From: Actinomycetota bacterium
GTDB taxonomy: Bacteria > Actinomycetota > Humimicrobiia > Humimicrobiales > Humimicrobiaceae
Assembly (NCBI GenBank): GCA_013202875.1
Contig: JABMRD010000104.1
Coordinates: 1-44,344, forward strand
Length of the DNA: 44,344 nucleotides
Direction of reading: 5' to 3'
In this document: piece by piece, positions 32,673 to 41,518 of the stretch
Numbering within the stretch: position 1 is the first letter of the stretch
Layout: each line of letters opens with the position of its first letter
Notes under the pieces: generated by a model
Told to the model about the DNA's origin: nothing
Database searches by the model: none
The model's input: only the letters and a program-made list of their open reading frames with translations
Made by a program: the position numbers and the translations under genes

Positions 32673-34194
32673 TTTTAACTACCCTCTTTGAATTTGGATC
32701 AATACCTGCCGCGTAAGATATGATTGTCTCTTCCGAAAAATCTTTCCGAGACACCTCTCCAGTGATTTTCCCCTGCCGCATCACTAAAACCCGATCGCAG
32801 AGACCAATAATTTCTGGAAGGTCGGAAGAAATTACTATTACCCCTTTCCCCTGTGCAGAATATTGCCGAATCTTTTCATAAATTTCCGAACGAGCACCTA
32901 CATCAATTCCGCGGGTAGGTTCGTCCAGGATAATGACGTGTGGTTTTATTCCCAACCACGTAGAGAGAAGGCATTTCTGTTGATTTCCTCCAGATAGATT
33001 CATTACCTTCTGATTAATAGATGGTGTCAGGATGCGGTACTCATTTTTAAGATGCTCGGCATAGCGATCGATCTTTTTTTTATCGATAATGTCAATTAGA
33101 CGACGGAAATTTTTTAACGAAGGAGCAATCACATTATCTTTTATTGTGGATCTCAGGTACAGGCCTAGCTTTATTCTGTCCTCTGTCAAATAGGAGATCC
33201 CGTTGTTAATCGCATCTGCAGGAGAGTGTATTTTGCTCTCTTTACCGTTTATAAATATTTTTCCTTTATCGCACTGATAATAACCAAAAATTGTCAAAGC
33301 CAGATCCGTTCGTCCAGCTCCGATAAGCCCATAAAACCCAAGAATCTCCCCCTTTTTCAAACTGAAGTTTATATCCTCAAAGCATCCCTTTTTCGAGAAT
33401 TTCTCCACCTTGAAGAAGGGTTTGTTTTCAACTATGTGTTTATCGGAACCTGATCCATACAAATCTTTTATCTCCCGCCCAACCATCATGGATATTAGAT
33501 CGTTCTCCGTCACATGCTTTTTGGCCTTGGTATCGATATGCCGACCATCACGCATCACCATTACACGGTCGGCAATTTCAAAAACTTCAGCAAGTTTATG
33601 CGTGATGTAGATAAAGGAAAGACCTTCTTTTTTCAGTTTGTAAATGTTTTCAAAAAGTAATTTGATCCCTTTTTCTGTAAGGGAGCTTGTGGGTTCATCA
33701 AGACAAAGCACTTTAGGATTGGCAGAAATTGCTTTAAGTATCTCTAACATCTGCTGATTCTCTATGGAGAGATTTTTCGCCAGCATTTTCGGATTAAATT
33801 CCAGATTGAATTTTTTCAAAAGCTGATCCGTTTCCAGATAAAGGTTTTTCCAGCGGATCTGGTTTAAAAGGCTTACCGGCTGCCTATTCATAAAAATATT
33901 TTCGGCTATAGAGATACTCCCCACTATCGAGAGTTCCTGATACACAACGCCCACACCCATGCACATGGCATCATAAGCTGAATGAAATTGGTACTCCTTA
34001 CCCCCGAGCACAATACGTCCACTGTCGGACTTAAGAACTCCCCCTATCATTTTTATCAGTGTTGATTTTCCTGCGCCGTTCTCACCCAAAAGCGCTAATA
34101 CTTCCCCTTCGTTAAGCCCAAAAGAAACTTTATCAACCGCAAGCACACCGGGAAACGTCTTTGTTAGGTCTTCTACTCGTATTATTTCATTCAT
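32659..34194 (-). CDS. Ribose-type (CUT2) sugar ABC ATPase, two nucleotide domains
   Basis: This is an RbsA/MglA-like fused ATPase of 511 aa. In the first domain Walker A is LLGENGAGKSTLIKM, the signature is LSIENQQ and Walker B is VLCLDEPTSSL. The second domain has the degenerate Walker A usual for this family (GFYGLIGAGRTDL), a full LSGGNQQK signature and VIILDEPTRGID. Both halves therefore match the normal CUT2 asymmetry. It follows the binding-protein gene after a strong hairpin (34212-34247), which probably lowers its expression relative to the binding protein. Confidence 0.95.
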   Translation of the reverse strand: MNEIIRVEDLTKTFPGVLAVDKVSFGLNEGEVLALLGENGAGKSTLIKMIGGVLKSDSGRIVLGGKEYQFHSAYDAMCMGVGVVYQELSIVGSISIAENIFMNRQPVSLLNQIRWKNLYLETDQLLKKFNLEFNPKMLAKNLSIENQQMLEILKAISANPKVLCLDEPTSSLTEKGIKLLFENIYKLKKEGLSFIYITHKLAEVFEIADRVMVMRDGRHIDTKAKKHVTENDLISMMVGREIKDLYGSGSDKHIVENKPFFKVEKFSKKGCFEDINFSLKKGEILGFYGLIGAGRTDLALTIFGYYQCDKGKIFINGKESKIHSPADAINNGISYLTEDRIKLGLYLRSTIKDNVIAPSLKNFRRLIDIIDKKKIDRYAEHLKNEYRILTPSINQKVMNLSGGNQQKCLLSTWLGIKPHVIILDEPTRGIDVGARSEIYEKIRQYSAQGKGVIVISSDLPEIIGLCDRVLVMRQGKITGEVSRKDFSEETIISYAAGIDPNSKRVVKSEQY

Positions 34195-34211
34195 AGCGTA
34201 TTATCTCCAGA

Positions 34212-34247
34212 GACAAAAGCTCCCTATATAATGAGGGAGCCTTTGTC
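34212..34247 (-). promoter_or_regulatory. Hairpin between binding-protein and ATPase genes
   Basis: GACAAA plus GCTCCCT pairs with AGGGAGC plus TTTGTC: 13 bp, one A-C mismatch and an 8-base loop. There is no T run after it on the minus strand. It resembles the stem-loops that protect the binding-protein mRNA and limit read-through in ABC sugar operons. Confidence 0.7.
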
Positions 34248-34256
34248 AAACAGTAT

Positions 34257-35357
34257 CTATTTTGCATACATCTCATTTGCTTCTAAATAATAATCTACAT
34301 TGCTTTTGTCGATATAATTGGGGGGAAGATAGATTAGGTCTGGCTCAACCACAGCATTGGCAGCCTCATTGTCAGATGCTAAAGATGGCCTGTAGGTATT
34401 ACGTGAGATTAAGGTTAACATTGACCAGTACATCATGGAAACGTCATTTTGTGCGACTGTACCGGTTAAAACACCTTCTTTAATCTTCTCCAGTATATCA
34501 GAGTTCCTGTCCATACCAATAATCTTCACCTTGCCGACCATATCCATTTCTTCCACCGCCATGATACCTCCAATCGCGGCGGTTGAATCACATCCCACAA
34601 ACCCGCTCAGGTCAGGAAAGCGTACAAGAATATCCTTTGCGGTTTGAATTGCTTTTATAGTATCAGCTCCAGTATCCCCGACTGCAACAACGCTTATTCC
34701 AGGATATTCATCAAAAGCTTTACGATAACCCTCTTCGCGAATATCCCACTGATCGTACCCTGGAATAGTAAGAACCGCTACCTTACCACTTCCTCCTAGT
34801 GCTTCCGCTAACTTTGTCCCTCCGAGATAACCCAGATCTTGCCCATAAGAACCTATATAGGCTATCCGTTTTGACCCTGGTTGATCTCCTATGATGACAA
34901 CTACAGGAATCCCAGCGTCTATTGCTTTATCTATGGAAGGATCAAGACTAGGATCTACGCCGAAAAGACAGATTCCTTTTGGGTTTTTTGCGATCGCTTG
35001 GTCCATCGTAGCAACGGTTGCAGGAATATCAAATTCGGCAGGCCCCATAATGGTAGTTTTTACGCCGAACATCTCTCCGAGCTTTGTCCATTCATACTTG
35101 TGCGCGTTGAAATACTCAATGTTTGATATACATAGGACAAAGATATATTCATCCTCAGAGGAAACACCACTCACAAGGGGATTGCTGGTTTTTACTTCTT
35201 CTGCAGGTGCTGCTTCTTCTGCAGGTGCTGCTTCTTCTGCAGGTGCTGCTTCTTCTGCTACTGGCTCTGCAGTCTCTTTACAACCAGACAATATAGTAAA
35301 AACACCAACTATCATTATTACTAAAACAAACATTAACACAAATTTAACTTTTGACAT
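34257..35357 (-). CDS. Sugar-binding lipoprotein of the CUT2 importer
   Basis: This is an RbsB-type binding protein of 366 aa. The signal peptide ends in a lipobox (FTILSGC, lipid on C26), so it is tethered outside the membrane. An acidic linker with three EEAAPA units follows (three identical 18-bp repeats). Ligand-domain stretches include YIFVLCISNIEYFNAHKYEW, IPVVVIIGDQPG, DLGYLGGTKLAEAL and GFVGCDSTAAIGGIMA. AAGGAGG precedes the ATG. It leads the ABC genes. The ligand cannot be named. Confidence 0.92.
   Translation of the reverse strand: MSKVKFVLMFVLVIMIVGVFTILSGCKETAEPVAEEAAPAEEAAPAEEAAPAEEVKTSNPLVSGVSSEDEYIFVLCISNIEYFNAHKYEWTKLGEMFGVKTTIMGPAEFDIPATVATMDQAIAKNPKGICLFGVDPSLDPSIDKAIDAGIPVVVIIGDQPGSKRIAYIGSYGQDLGYLGGTKLAEALGGSGKVAVLTIPGYDQWDIREEGYRKAFDEYPGISVVAVGDTGADTIKAIQTAKDILVRFPDLSGFVGCDSTAAIGGIMAVEEMDMVGKVKIIGMDRNSDILEKIKEGVLTGTVAQNDVSMMYWSMLTLISRNTYRPSLASDNEAANAVVEPDLIYLPPNYIDKSNVDYYLEANEMYAK
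35203..35256 (-). repeat. Three 18-bp tandem repeats in the lipoprotein linker
   Basis: GCAGGTGCTGCTTCTTCT occurs three times without change. In frame it gives the EEAAPA units of the linker between lipid anchor and sugar-binding domain. The unit is a multiple of three, so copy changes only alter linker length. Confidence 0.9.
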
Positions 35358-35417
35358 CTCAAACTTACCTCCTTATAATATTTTTGTTTCTTTGACTTTT
35401 TTGTTAAAATTATTCTG

Positions 35418-35476
35418 TGAGATTTGTTCGTGATTAGGCTACCCTTCAAAACAGCAGCGTTCTCGAACAAATCTCA
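35418..35476. repeat. Perfect 13-bp inverted repeat upstream of the binding-protein gene
   Basis: TGAGATTTGTTCG (35418-35430) and CGAACAAATCTCA (35464-35476) are exact complements around a 33-base loop. The structure lies between the HpcH aldolase gene and the binding-protein gene. On the minus strand no T run follows it, so it may be an RNA processing or stability element, or a looped operator. Confidence 0.6.
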
Positions 35477-35549
35477 TTTTTCCCACATTAAAATCACCCC
35501 CTTAGCAATTATAGATAATTTATCTTTCACCTCCTATCGATTTTTTTTA

Positions 35550-36317
35550 TTATTGTTTGCATAGTTCTACTGCTTTTTTGCATGATTCAAAAAAGATTCC
35601 AATATCGACTGAATAACAGAGGTAACGAACTCCAATCTCCCGCCATTTATCAGAATCAGTTTTATTTTCCACAAAGGTTCCCACATAGATTCCTTTGCTC
35701 ATGCTAAAATCAATTATGAAACGCATCTTTTCTATAACTTTAGGGTGATCCGTACGACCCGGTACCCCCAGTGCTTGAGACAGATCGTAGGGCCCGATAA
35801 ATATAATATCAATACCTGGCACATTTAAAATCGACTCCAAGTTATTTATCGCTTTCTCCCCTTCAAGCTGAAGGATTATAATTGTCTCGTTAGCCTCACT
35901 GAAGTATTGAAATCGATCCATGGAAGAGTAGTCCGCAGCTCGGACATAACGACAGACTCCTCTCATCCCGTCGGGAAAAAATTTCGCGGCTTCTATCGCC
36001 CTGTTTGCATCTTCAGCACAGGTAATTTGAGGGACCTCGATTCCTCCGGCGCCAATATCCAACACTTCTCCTATATAGTTCGTCAACGATTCCTTGACTC
36101 TAACAATAGGGAAAAGACCGCTGATCTGAGCCGCCCGAATTAAATTTTGGGTCGACCGAATTGAATTAGGCCCATGTTCCAGATCAATGATTACAAAATC
36201 AAACCCTGCATACCCGATAGCTTCAATCAGAGCAGGGTCTTCTGTTTTAGAAAAGGGACCCCAAACTGGTCCGTTCTTTAGCTTTTTACGAAATAATCGT
36301 ATTTCTTTGGTCAACAT
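35550..36317 (-). CDS. HpcH/HpaI-family 2-keto-3-deoxy acid aldolase
   Basis: This is a class II (metal-dependent) aldolase that splits 2-keto-3-deoxy sugar acids or related hydroxy-keto acids to pyruvate plus an aldehyde. From ATG 36317 the key residues are H48 (IIDLEHGPNS), R73 (PIVRVKES), and the metal ligands E152 (LQLEGEKA) and D178 (FIGPYDLSQALG). The start at 36317 has GGAGG 10 bases upstream. An ATG at 36362 would overlap the kinase gene. With the KDPG aldolase nearby, the cluster has two unrelated pyruvate-yielding aldolases, so it may handle more than one acid. Confidence 0.88.
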   Translation of the reverse strand: MLTKEIRLFRKKLKNGPVWGPFSKTEDPALIEAIGYAGFDFVIIDLEHGPNSIRSTQNLIRAAQISGLFPIVRVKESLTNYIGEVLDIGAGGIEVPQITCAEDANRAIEAAKFFPDGMRGVCRYVRAADYSSMDRFQYFSEANETIIILQLEGEKAINNLESILNVPGIDIIFIGPYDLSQALGVPGRTDHPKVIEKMRFIIDFSMSKGIYVGTFVENKTDSDKWREIGVRYLCYSVDIGIFFESCKKAVELCKQ

Positions 36318-36333
36318 CTCAATATAACCTCCA

Positions 36334-37362
36334 TTAACGTTGTACACGGCCAGATCCGCCATTTTTTAAAAGATTCTGCACTTCTTTAAGAGAAGTAAGA
36401 GGGAGATCTCCCGGTATCGAGTGCTTAAGACAGGAAGTTGCCACCGCAAAATTGAGAGCCTCCTGTTCCGATTTCAGCATGTTCAATCCATAAATCAAGC
36501 CGGCAGCAAAAGCATCTCCACCACCGACACGATCCACGATATCAGTAATCTCGTATTTCTGGGAAATGTAAAACATGTCTCCCGTGTTAAGAACTGCAGA
36601 CCAGCCATTATAATCAGCACTGTGTGACTCTCGCATTGTTAAAGCGATTTTTTTCAAATTAGGATAATTCTCCACGACCTTTTCAGTTAGAATTCGGTAT
36701 TTTTCTGCATTGAGGTTGCCAGATTCCACATCCATATCCATCTGGATTCCCAGGGATTTCTGACAATCCTCCTCATTACCTATCGCTATATCGACTAGCT
36801 GTGCCATTTTACTCATTACCTCAGACGCACTTTTACCATACTTCCACAATTTTTTTCTGAAGTTTAGGTCGAGAGATACAGTAAGTCCTTTTTTTTTAGC
36901 TTGTTTTACTGCTTCCAAGCTTAAGTTAGCAGCTGACACAGAAATAGCCGGTGTAATGCCTGTTATATGAAACCATACTGCGTCTTCAAAGATTGTCTGC
37001 CAATCAAAGTCCTCAGCTTTTGACTGGCTTATTGCTGAATAAGAACGATCGTATATAACCAGGGAAGGCCTCTGATTGGCTCCTCCTTCTAGAAAGTACA
37101 CACCTATCCTATCTCCCTGCCGGAGTATATAAGATGTATCAACACCATGCCTTTGAAGCTCCATTACACAGGCATCTCCTATAGGATTGTCAGGGACTGC
37201 GGAAACAAAAGCCGCTTCAAGACCCAGCCTGGATAACCCGACCGCCACATTAGCTTCACCTCCTCCAAAGCTTGCCTCCAACAAGTTAGTCTGAAAAAAC
37301 CTTTCATGCCCCGGAGCCTTCAACCGCAACATAATCTCTCCTAATGTAATAAACTTTCCCAT
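36334..37362 (-). CDS. kdgK: 2-keto-3-deoxygluconate kinase (PfkB family)
   Basis: KdgK phosphorylates 2-keto-3-deoxygluconate to KDPG, the substrate of the aldolase encoded just upstream. The PfkB features are [16 protein letters not shown] near residue 35, the sugar-site stretch [23 protein letters not shown], and the ATP/catalytic motif [12 protein letters not shown] with base D283. Opening with [11 protein letters not shown] is usual for KdgK. It starts 14 bp after the aldolase gene, and the pair forms the core of a modified Entner-Doudoroff route. Confidence 0.9.
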   Translation of the reverse strand: MGKFITLGEIMLRLKAPGHERFFQTNLLEASFGGGEANVAVGLSRLGLEAAFVSAVPDNPIGDACVMELQRHGVDTSYILRQGDRIGVYFLEGGANQRPSLVIYDRSYSAISQSKAEDFDWQTIFEDAVWFHITGITPAISVSAANLSLEAVKQAKKKGLTVSLDLNFRKKLWKYGKSASEVMSKMAQLVDIAIGNEEDCQKSLGIQMDMDVESGNLNAEKYRILTEKVVENYPNLKKIALTMRESHSADYNGWSAVLNTGDMFYISQKYEITDIVDRVGGGDAFAAGLIYGLNMLKSEQEALNFAVATSCLKHSIPGDLPLTSLKEVQNLLKNGGSGRVQR

Positions 37363-37376
37363 TTATACCTCACCTC

Positions 37377-38333
37377 TTATTTCTGAACTAAATGGATGGC
37401 AAAACCAGCTATTTCTTCTTCCAGGTAAACCGCGGCCAATTTGCCATTCTTTGTTTTTTTCGTCTCTTCCCGTATTTGAAATCCTCTTCGTCCTAGATAT
37501 GAAATAGCCAGGGAAATTCGATTGGTTCTCACTGCTATATGACCGTGTGAGCCTAAATACAGTTTCTTCATTATTTCGATGCTTGTTCCACTGAATATCG
37601 ATGAATTCCCGACTTTGCTTAAAAACCCGAAAAGATCCTTGAATCGATCCGCCCCTTCAGCAGCGTGTTTTTCACTTTTGCTATTAATTCCGATATGAGC
37701 AAATTCAAATCCCAATACTATTTTTACAGCTTCTTCCGTAAGTTCCGTAATTTTTTGAAATTCTCCTGAAGAAATTAATTCAGATTTGACCATCCAACTA
37801 CCGCCACAAGCTAAGACGTTACCGACTGAAAGATAATCACAAATATTAGTCTGGTTGATGCCACCTGTAGGTATAAAGAGAATATCTCCATATGCTGCTG
37901 CAACCGCTTTAATAGCCTTTATGCCTCCCGAAGCCTCTGCTGGGAAATATTTTAATACCTTTAACCCACGCTCCAAACCTTGTTCAATTTCAGAAGGGGA
38001 GTTAACGCCAGGAAAAATTGGTATGTCTTCCGCAATACAATAATCTACCACCTTCGGGTTAAATCCTGGCGTTACAATAAAGCTGGCTCCTGCATTGATA
38101 GCATTGCGAACATTTTTCACACAAAGAACCGTACCTGCCCCCACCAGCATATTGGGGAAATTACTCACTATCCGTTTTATTGATTCTTTAGCAGCGTTGG
38201 TTCGGAAGGTTATTTCCGCCACTGGCAACCCTCCTCTTATGAGAGCCTGCGCCAGTTTTATGGCTTTCTCAGCATCATCGATCTTAATAACCGGAATAAT
38301 TCCTAAACTACCTATCGTATCTTTTATTTCCAT
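37377..38333 (-). CDS. KDPG/KHG aldolase fused to a VOC-like domain
   Basis: Residues 1-205 are a class I KDPG aldolase (Eda/KdgA): general base E40 in PVAEITFRT, Schiff-base K128 in VLKYFPAEASGG, and phosphate-binding FIPTGGINQTN. It cleaves KDPG to pyruvate and glyceraldehyde-3-phosphate. Residues 208-318 form an added half resembling a vicinal-oxygen-chelate (glyoxalase-like) domain, from FAHIGINSKSE to HIAVRTNRISLAISYLG. Most Eda proteins stop near 210. AAGGAGA precedes the ATG. The tail may bind a ligand or metal. Confidence 0.87.
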   Translation of the reverse strand: MEIKDTIGSLGIIPVIKIDDAEKAIKLAQALIRGGLPVAEITFRTNAAKESIKRIVSNFPNMLVGAGTVLCVKNVRNAINAGASFIVTPGFNPKVVDYCIAEDIPIFPGVNSPSEIEQGLERGLKVLKYFPAEASGGIKAIKAVAAAYGDILFIPTGGINQTNICDYLSVGNVLACGGSWMVKSELISSGEFQKITELTEEAVKIVLGFEFAHIGINSKSEKHAAEGADRFKDLFGFLSKVGNSSIFSGTSIEIMKKLYLGSHGHIAVRTNRISLAISYLGRRGFQIREETKKTKNGKLAAVYLEEEIAGFAIHLVQK

Positions 38334-38388
38334 AAGTCTCCTTCCTAAATTGCATTAGCCACCTTGGTAAGTATTTTTAGTCACCAAA

Positions 38389-39066
38389 CTAAATCCTGCC
38401 GTACTTATTCAATAAATCATCCATTGTTGCACCTGCGAGGATGTCCTTCCTTATTTTTCTTTCCTTTTCAGCCTGTTCCTTAGCTACAGGGAAAACCTTC
38501 TCCAGTGCTTCATAAGGAACAACGACAACTCCTATCTCATCACCCACAATCAAGTCCCCAGGATTTACAACTACTCCGCCACACACTATGGTGGTATTTA
38601 CTTCAATAGGCTCCCTTCTTTTTGAATAAGCCGTATGTGAGGCCCTCGGAGTAACTACTTTCGAATAAATCGGAAAACCGAGCATTTTCGCCTCATCAGT
38701 ATCCCTGCAACTTCCATCTATAACTGCTCCAACTATCCCTGCGTTTCGTGCGAGTCCCGACATAAGCCCTCCCCATATTGAAGTTTCCGTTTCACCAAAC
38801 GCGTCAACAACAATAACATCACCCGGTTTTGCAACTTCAAAAATATCAAGAGGATCTACCAAGTCGCCCGGTGAAATCTTTACTGTAATAGCCGGACCTA
38901 CAATCTTCTTATCCGCAGCACGCGATTTAATATAGTGCTTCATAACGTTATCTCTTTCCATGGCGTCTCCAACTACACATGATAAAGAGATAACGTTCTC
39001 CAGTTTTCTAAAAGGCTTAATCTTACTTTCATCAATGTCTGGTCTCGATTTAATTATTTTTTTCAA
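38389..39066 (-). CDS. RraA-family protein (HMG/CHA aldolase-like)
   Basis: The protein has the RraA fold, with metal-dependent aldolase/decarboxylase residues R123-D124 (in the longer numbering, GSCRDTDE) and the preceding GGLMSGLARNAGIVGAVIDG glycine-rich motif. In sugar-acid clusters such proteins are thought to split or decarboxylate 4-hydroxy-2-keto acids, not to control RNase E. I chose the TTG at 39066, because GAGGAG (39073-39078) is 6 bases from it but directly abuts the TTG at 39072. A perfect palindrome (39093-39109) lies just upstream. Confidence 0.82.
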   Translation of the reverse strand: MKKIIKSRPDIDESKIKPFRKLENVISLSCVVGDAMERDNVMKHYIKSRAADKKIVGPAITVKISPGDLVDPLDIFEVAKPGDVIVVDAFGETETSIWGGLMSGLARNAGIVGAVIDGSCRDTDEAKMLGFPIYSKVVTPRASHTAYSKRREPIEVNTTIVCGGVVVNPGDLIVGDEIGVVVVPYEALEKVFPVAKEQAEKERKIRKDILAGATMDDLLNKYGRI

Positions 39067-39092
39067 TCCCAACTCCTCAAGTAATGAATGAT

Positions 39093-39109
39093 ATATTACA
39101 ATGTAATAT
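39093..39109. promoter_or_regulatory. Palindromic operator candidate before the RraA-like gene
   Basis: ATATTACAATGTAATAT is a perfect 17-bp palindrome. With one more base it contains the 11-mer TATATTACAAT that also lies in the gntR leader (40891-40901). It is the best candidate for a site of the cluster's own GntR regulator. Confidence 0.5.
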
Positions 39110-39156
39110 TAGTTTTGACACCAACCCATCTTTTTCCATTTCCTTTGTTACCTTAC

Positions 39157-40137
39157 TTACGGTTTCACTAAGTTAATCGGGGTCTGACCTAGAAGCACAG
39201 CTTTAACATTATTGGCAGCTGCATACCTACATTCCTTAAGTGATGCCTCCGAAACATAAGATGCATGTGGAGTAAAAAAGCAATTATCTAGTTTAAAAAG
39301 GGGATTCATATCCGGAGACCACTTTTCCATTTTCATTGGCTCTTCCTCAGGATCATCGAGAGCCGCCCCCATTATCCAACCTTCGGTTAGAGCTTTATAG
39401 AGCGCCTTATTATCAACGCACTTTCCCCGGGAAACACAAACTAGATAAGCATCATTCCTCATCATCTTAAGGGCATTCTCGTCTATTATATGATGTGTTG
39501 CTTCTGTGTATGGCGTGAGAACATTTATCACGTTGGAGCGATGTAAAAGGTCTATTAATTCTACTTTTTTCACTCCTTGGGTCGCCATAAAGCTCTCGGA
39601 AATATAAGGATCATACGCAATGACTCGAAATCCGAAATTCCATATTTTTCTCGCTATGTTCTGACCTACTCTACCGAAACCGATAAGCCCATAACTTGAA
39701 TCTCTCATTCTTAGAATGGGACCTCTCCAATCTTGCCATCTGTAACTGCCCTGTCTTATTTTGGCGTCATAAAACGGAATATTTCTAATAAGCATAAAAG
39801 AAAATGCAATAGCATGGTCCGACACTTCATCCAGACAATAATCAGGCACATTTGTAACTATAATGTTATGTTCATAGGCTGCTTTAATATCAACAATATC
39901 CATACCCATGCCATACCGTGCTATTATTTTACATTTCTCAAGCTTTTCTATGGTTGATCTTGTAATCTTCGCATATTGCTGAAGGATCGCGTCTGCATCT
40001 TTTACGAGCTCCCCCAAACCCTCTCCTGTATTGCATTTAAGACCAATAACTTCAGCACCTATAGGTTCCAGCACGCTTTTTTCAATCTCATTATCAGGAT
40101 AATCGTAGTCGCTTATATAAACTTTATACTTTGCCAT
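39157..40137 (-). CDS. D-isomer-specific 2-hydroxyacid dehydrogenase
   Basis: This is a 326-aa NAD-dependent enzyme of the phosphoglycerate/glyoxylate reductase kind. The Rossmann motif is GLIGFGRVGQNIA (G153, G155, G158). The catalytic set is R237 (VSRGKCVD), the Glu in DDPEEEP (264-266) and H291 (FFTPHASYVSEA). It lacks the C-terminal ACT domain of long SerA proteins. In the cluster it could interconvert a 2-keto and a 2-hydroxy acid. It follows gntR after 35 bp, with AAGGAG before the ATG. Confidence 0.9.
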   Translation of the reverse strand: MAKYKVYISDYDYPDNEIEKSVLEPIGAEVIGLKCNTGEGLGELVKDADAILQQYAKITRSTIEKLEKCKIIARYGMGMDIVDIKAAYEHNIIVTNVPDYCLDEVSDHAIAFSFMLIRNIPFYDAKIRQGSYRWQDWRGPILRMRDSSYGLIGFGRVGQNIARKIWNFGFRVIAYDPYISESFMATQGVKKVELIDLLHRSNVINVLTPYTEATHHIIDENALKMMRNDAYLVCVSRGKCVDNKALYKALTEGWIMGAALDDPEEEPMKMEKWSPDMNPLFKLDNCFFTPHASYVSEASLKECRYAAANNVKAVLLGQTPINLVKP

Positions 40138-40172
40138 TTATTTAACTCCTTACAAAAAAACATCCCGCAGTC

Positions 40173-40865
40173 TCATTTATCTTCGTCAACTATTAACTTT
40201 TTATAAGCTTCGAGTGCATCCCCGATATGTCTCCTCATTAAAAGCTCGGCTAACTCAGAATCTTTTCTTTTTATAGCGCTCAACAAAGCAGCGTGATATT
40301 TAATCCCTATTTCTGGACCTATGCTTTTACTTAACAGGGCATGGTGCATTCTAAGTATCTCATTAAGAACTGAACTTATCTTTTTTACAAAGATATTTTT
40401 TGTCCCTTTCGCGATAACATCGTGAAAATTAAAATCTGCAATATAGAACTTCGAAATATCTCGAACGGATTTTTTCATTTCTTTATAGTAATATTGAAGC
40501 TTATCATATTCTTCCTCGGAATAATTTTGTACAAACAGAGCAACGTTACCTGATTCTAAATAAATTCTGACCTCAAGAAGTGAAATAAAATCTTTCTTAT
40601 CGAGAAGGATGAGTGGTGCAAGAGAACTCATATACCCGGCAGCATCGATGTTTGCAACAAACGTGCCGGCTCCCTGTCTTTTCGTAAGCAGTCCTTGAGC
40701 CACTAACTGATCCAAGGCTTGCCGTACAGATACACGGCTGACACCAAGCTCCCGACATAGCTCTTTTTCAGTCATTATTTTAGCGTTTGGCACCCACTGC
40801 TTTGTTTTGATTTTTTCTACAATATAATTGTAGACACTCTCTCCAACAGTTTGTCCACTTTTCAT
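40173..40865 (-). CDS. GntR/FadR-family (FCD) regulator of the sugar-acid cluster
   Basis: This 230-aa regulator has an N-terminal winged helix ([21 protein letters not shown], then [13 protein letters not shown]) and a C-terminal FCD ligand domain with the likely metal or acid-binding residues in [13 protein letters not shown], the MHH of [10 protein letters not shown] and [16 protein letters not shown] regulators usually answer to organic or sugar acids. It heads the minus-strand run and probably controls the genes from here to the ABC importer. AAAGGA precedes the ATG. Confidence 0.92.
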   Translation of the reverse strand: MKSGQTVGESVYNYIVEKIKTKQWVPNAKIMTEKELCRELGVSRVSVRQALDQLVAQGLLTKRQGAGTFVANIDAAGYMSSLAPLILLDKKDFISLLEVRIYLESGNVALFVQNYSEEEYDKLQYYYKEMKKSVRDISKFYIADFNFHDVIAKGTKNIFVKKISSVLNEILRMHHALLSKSIGPEIGIKYHAALLSAIKRKDSELAELLMRRHIGDALEAYKKLIVDEDK

Positions 40866-40890
40866 TTTTAATCCTTTATATAAGTCTATT

Positions 40891-40910
40891 TATATTACAA
40901 TTATTGTTAT
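40891..40910. promoter_or_regulatory. Operator candidate in the gntR leader
   Basis: ATTACAAT and ATTGTTAT face each other around one base, an imperfect palindrome (7 of 8 pairs). It starts with the 11-mer TATATTACAAT that is also found before the RraA-like gene, and lies between the predicted start of transcription and the gntR ATG. Confidence 0.45.
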
Positions 40911-40927
40911 TTGTATGATGCCTTTAA

Positions 40928-40956
40928 AGCATATAGCCATTTTACCTGCTTGTCAA
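40928..40956 (-). promoter_or_regulatory. Promoter of gntR and the sugar-acid run
   Basis: On the minus strand a perfect TTGACA (40951-40956) and TATGCT (40928-40933) are 17 bases apart. This is the only strong promoter I found for the downstream catabolic genes. Confidence 0.6.
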
Positions 40957-40972
40957 GCTTTTTAAAAGCTTA

Positions 40973-41004
40973 TTTGTATTATATATTTAAAATTTTGTAT
41001 TATA
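40973..41004. repeat. Phased direct repeat upstream of the gntR promoter
   Basis: TTTGTATTATA occurs at 40973-40983 and 40994-41004, starts 21 bp apart (two helical turns). It lies 17 bp beyond the gntR -35. The rest of 40866-41284 holds no gene. Confidence 0.4.
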
Positions 41005-41284
41005 AATTTTTTCACTAAGCAAGGGCTGTCTTCAATTTATCGCAACAGTTTAGCTTTAGAAAAAACCTGTTATTCTTGAAAAAATGGCAGTATGTTAAGC
41101 AGTAAATGCCAGGATTTGACCAAGTTACCTCTACATATCTCTTCTAAATTATTTAGCAGTTAATTTTATAGAACTTGCATAAATTGTGGAAAGTACATAA
41201 GGATTTGGCAAATATTTGTCAAAACCTATCAAGGGGAGCGAATTTTAGCAAGTAAATTATTCTTTTCCTCATCCTTTCCTACTA

Positions 41285-41518
41285 TCAACTCTTTAGTATC
41301 TTTAGGGGATCAGCTTCATTTAGCCTTGCTGTTTGGACAATGGAAAAAATTAAAGAGGCTACCTTTGGTGTTTTTCTATCCTTTTTTTTGCCATGATTTT
41401 CTACAAGCATCTTCCTGCAGGCTTTCCTTGCCATCTCCATTAGCTTTTTCTCTATCTGTACCATATCTTTTAAATCATTAGTATCCATACAAATTGTATG
41501 CGATATTGTATTATTCAA
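41285..41518 (-). CDS. Orphan 77-aa basic protein, possible transposase C-terminus
   Basis: I do not recognise this protein with confidence. It is short and basic, with IEKKLMEMARKACRKMLVEN and then TPKVASLIFSIVQTARLNEA before its end. The last part recalls the C-terminal end of IS66-type transposases (xIIYSxVETAKxNGLxP), but the usual preceding motifs are missing. It has a good start: AAGGAG (41525-41530) is 6 bases before a TTG. So it is either a real small gene or a transposase scrap that happens to keep a ribosome site. Confidence 0.4.
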   Translation of the reverse strand: MNNTISHTICMDTNDLKDMVQIEKKLMEMARKACRKMLVENHGKKKDRKTPKVASLIFSIVQTARLNEADPLKILKS

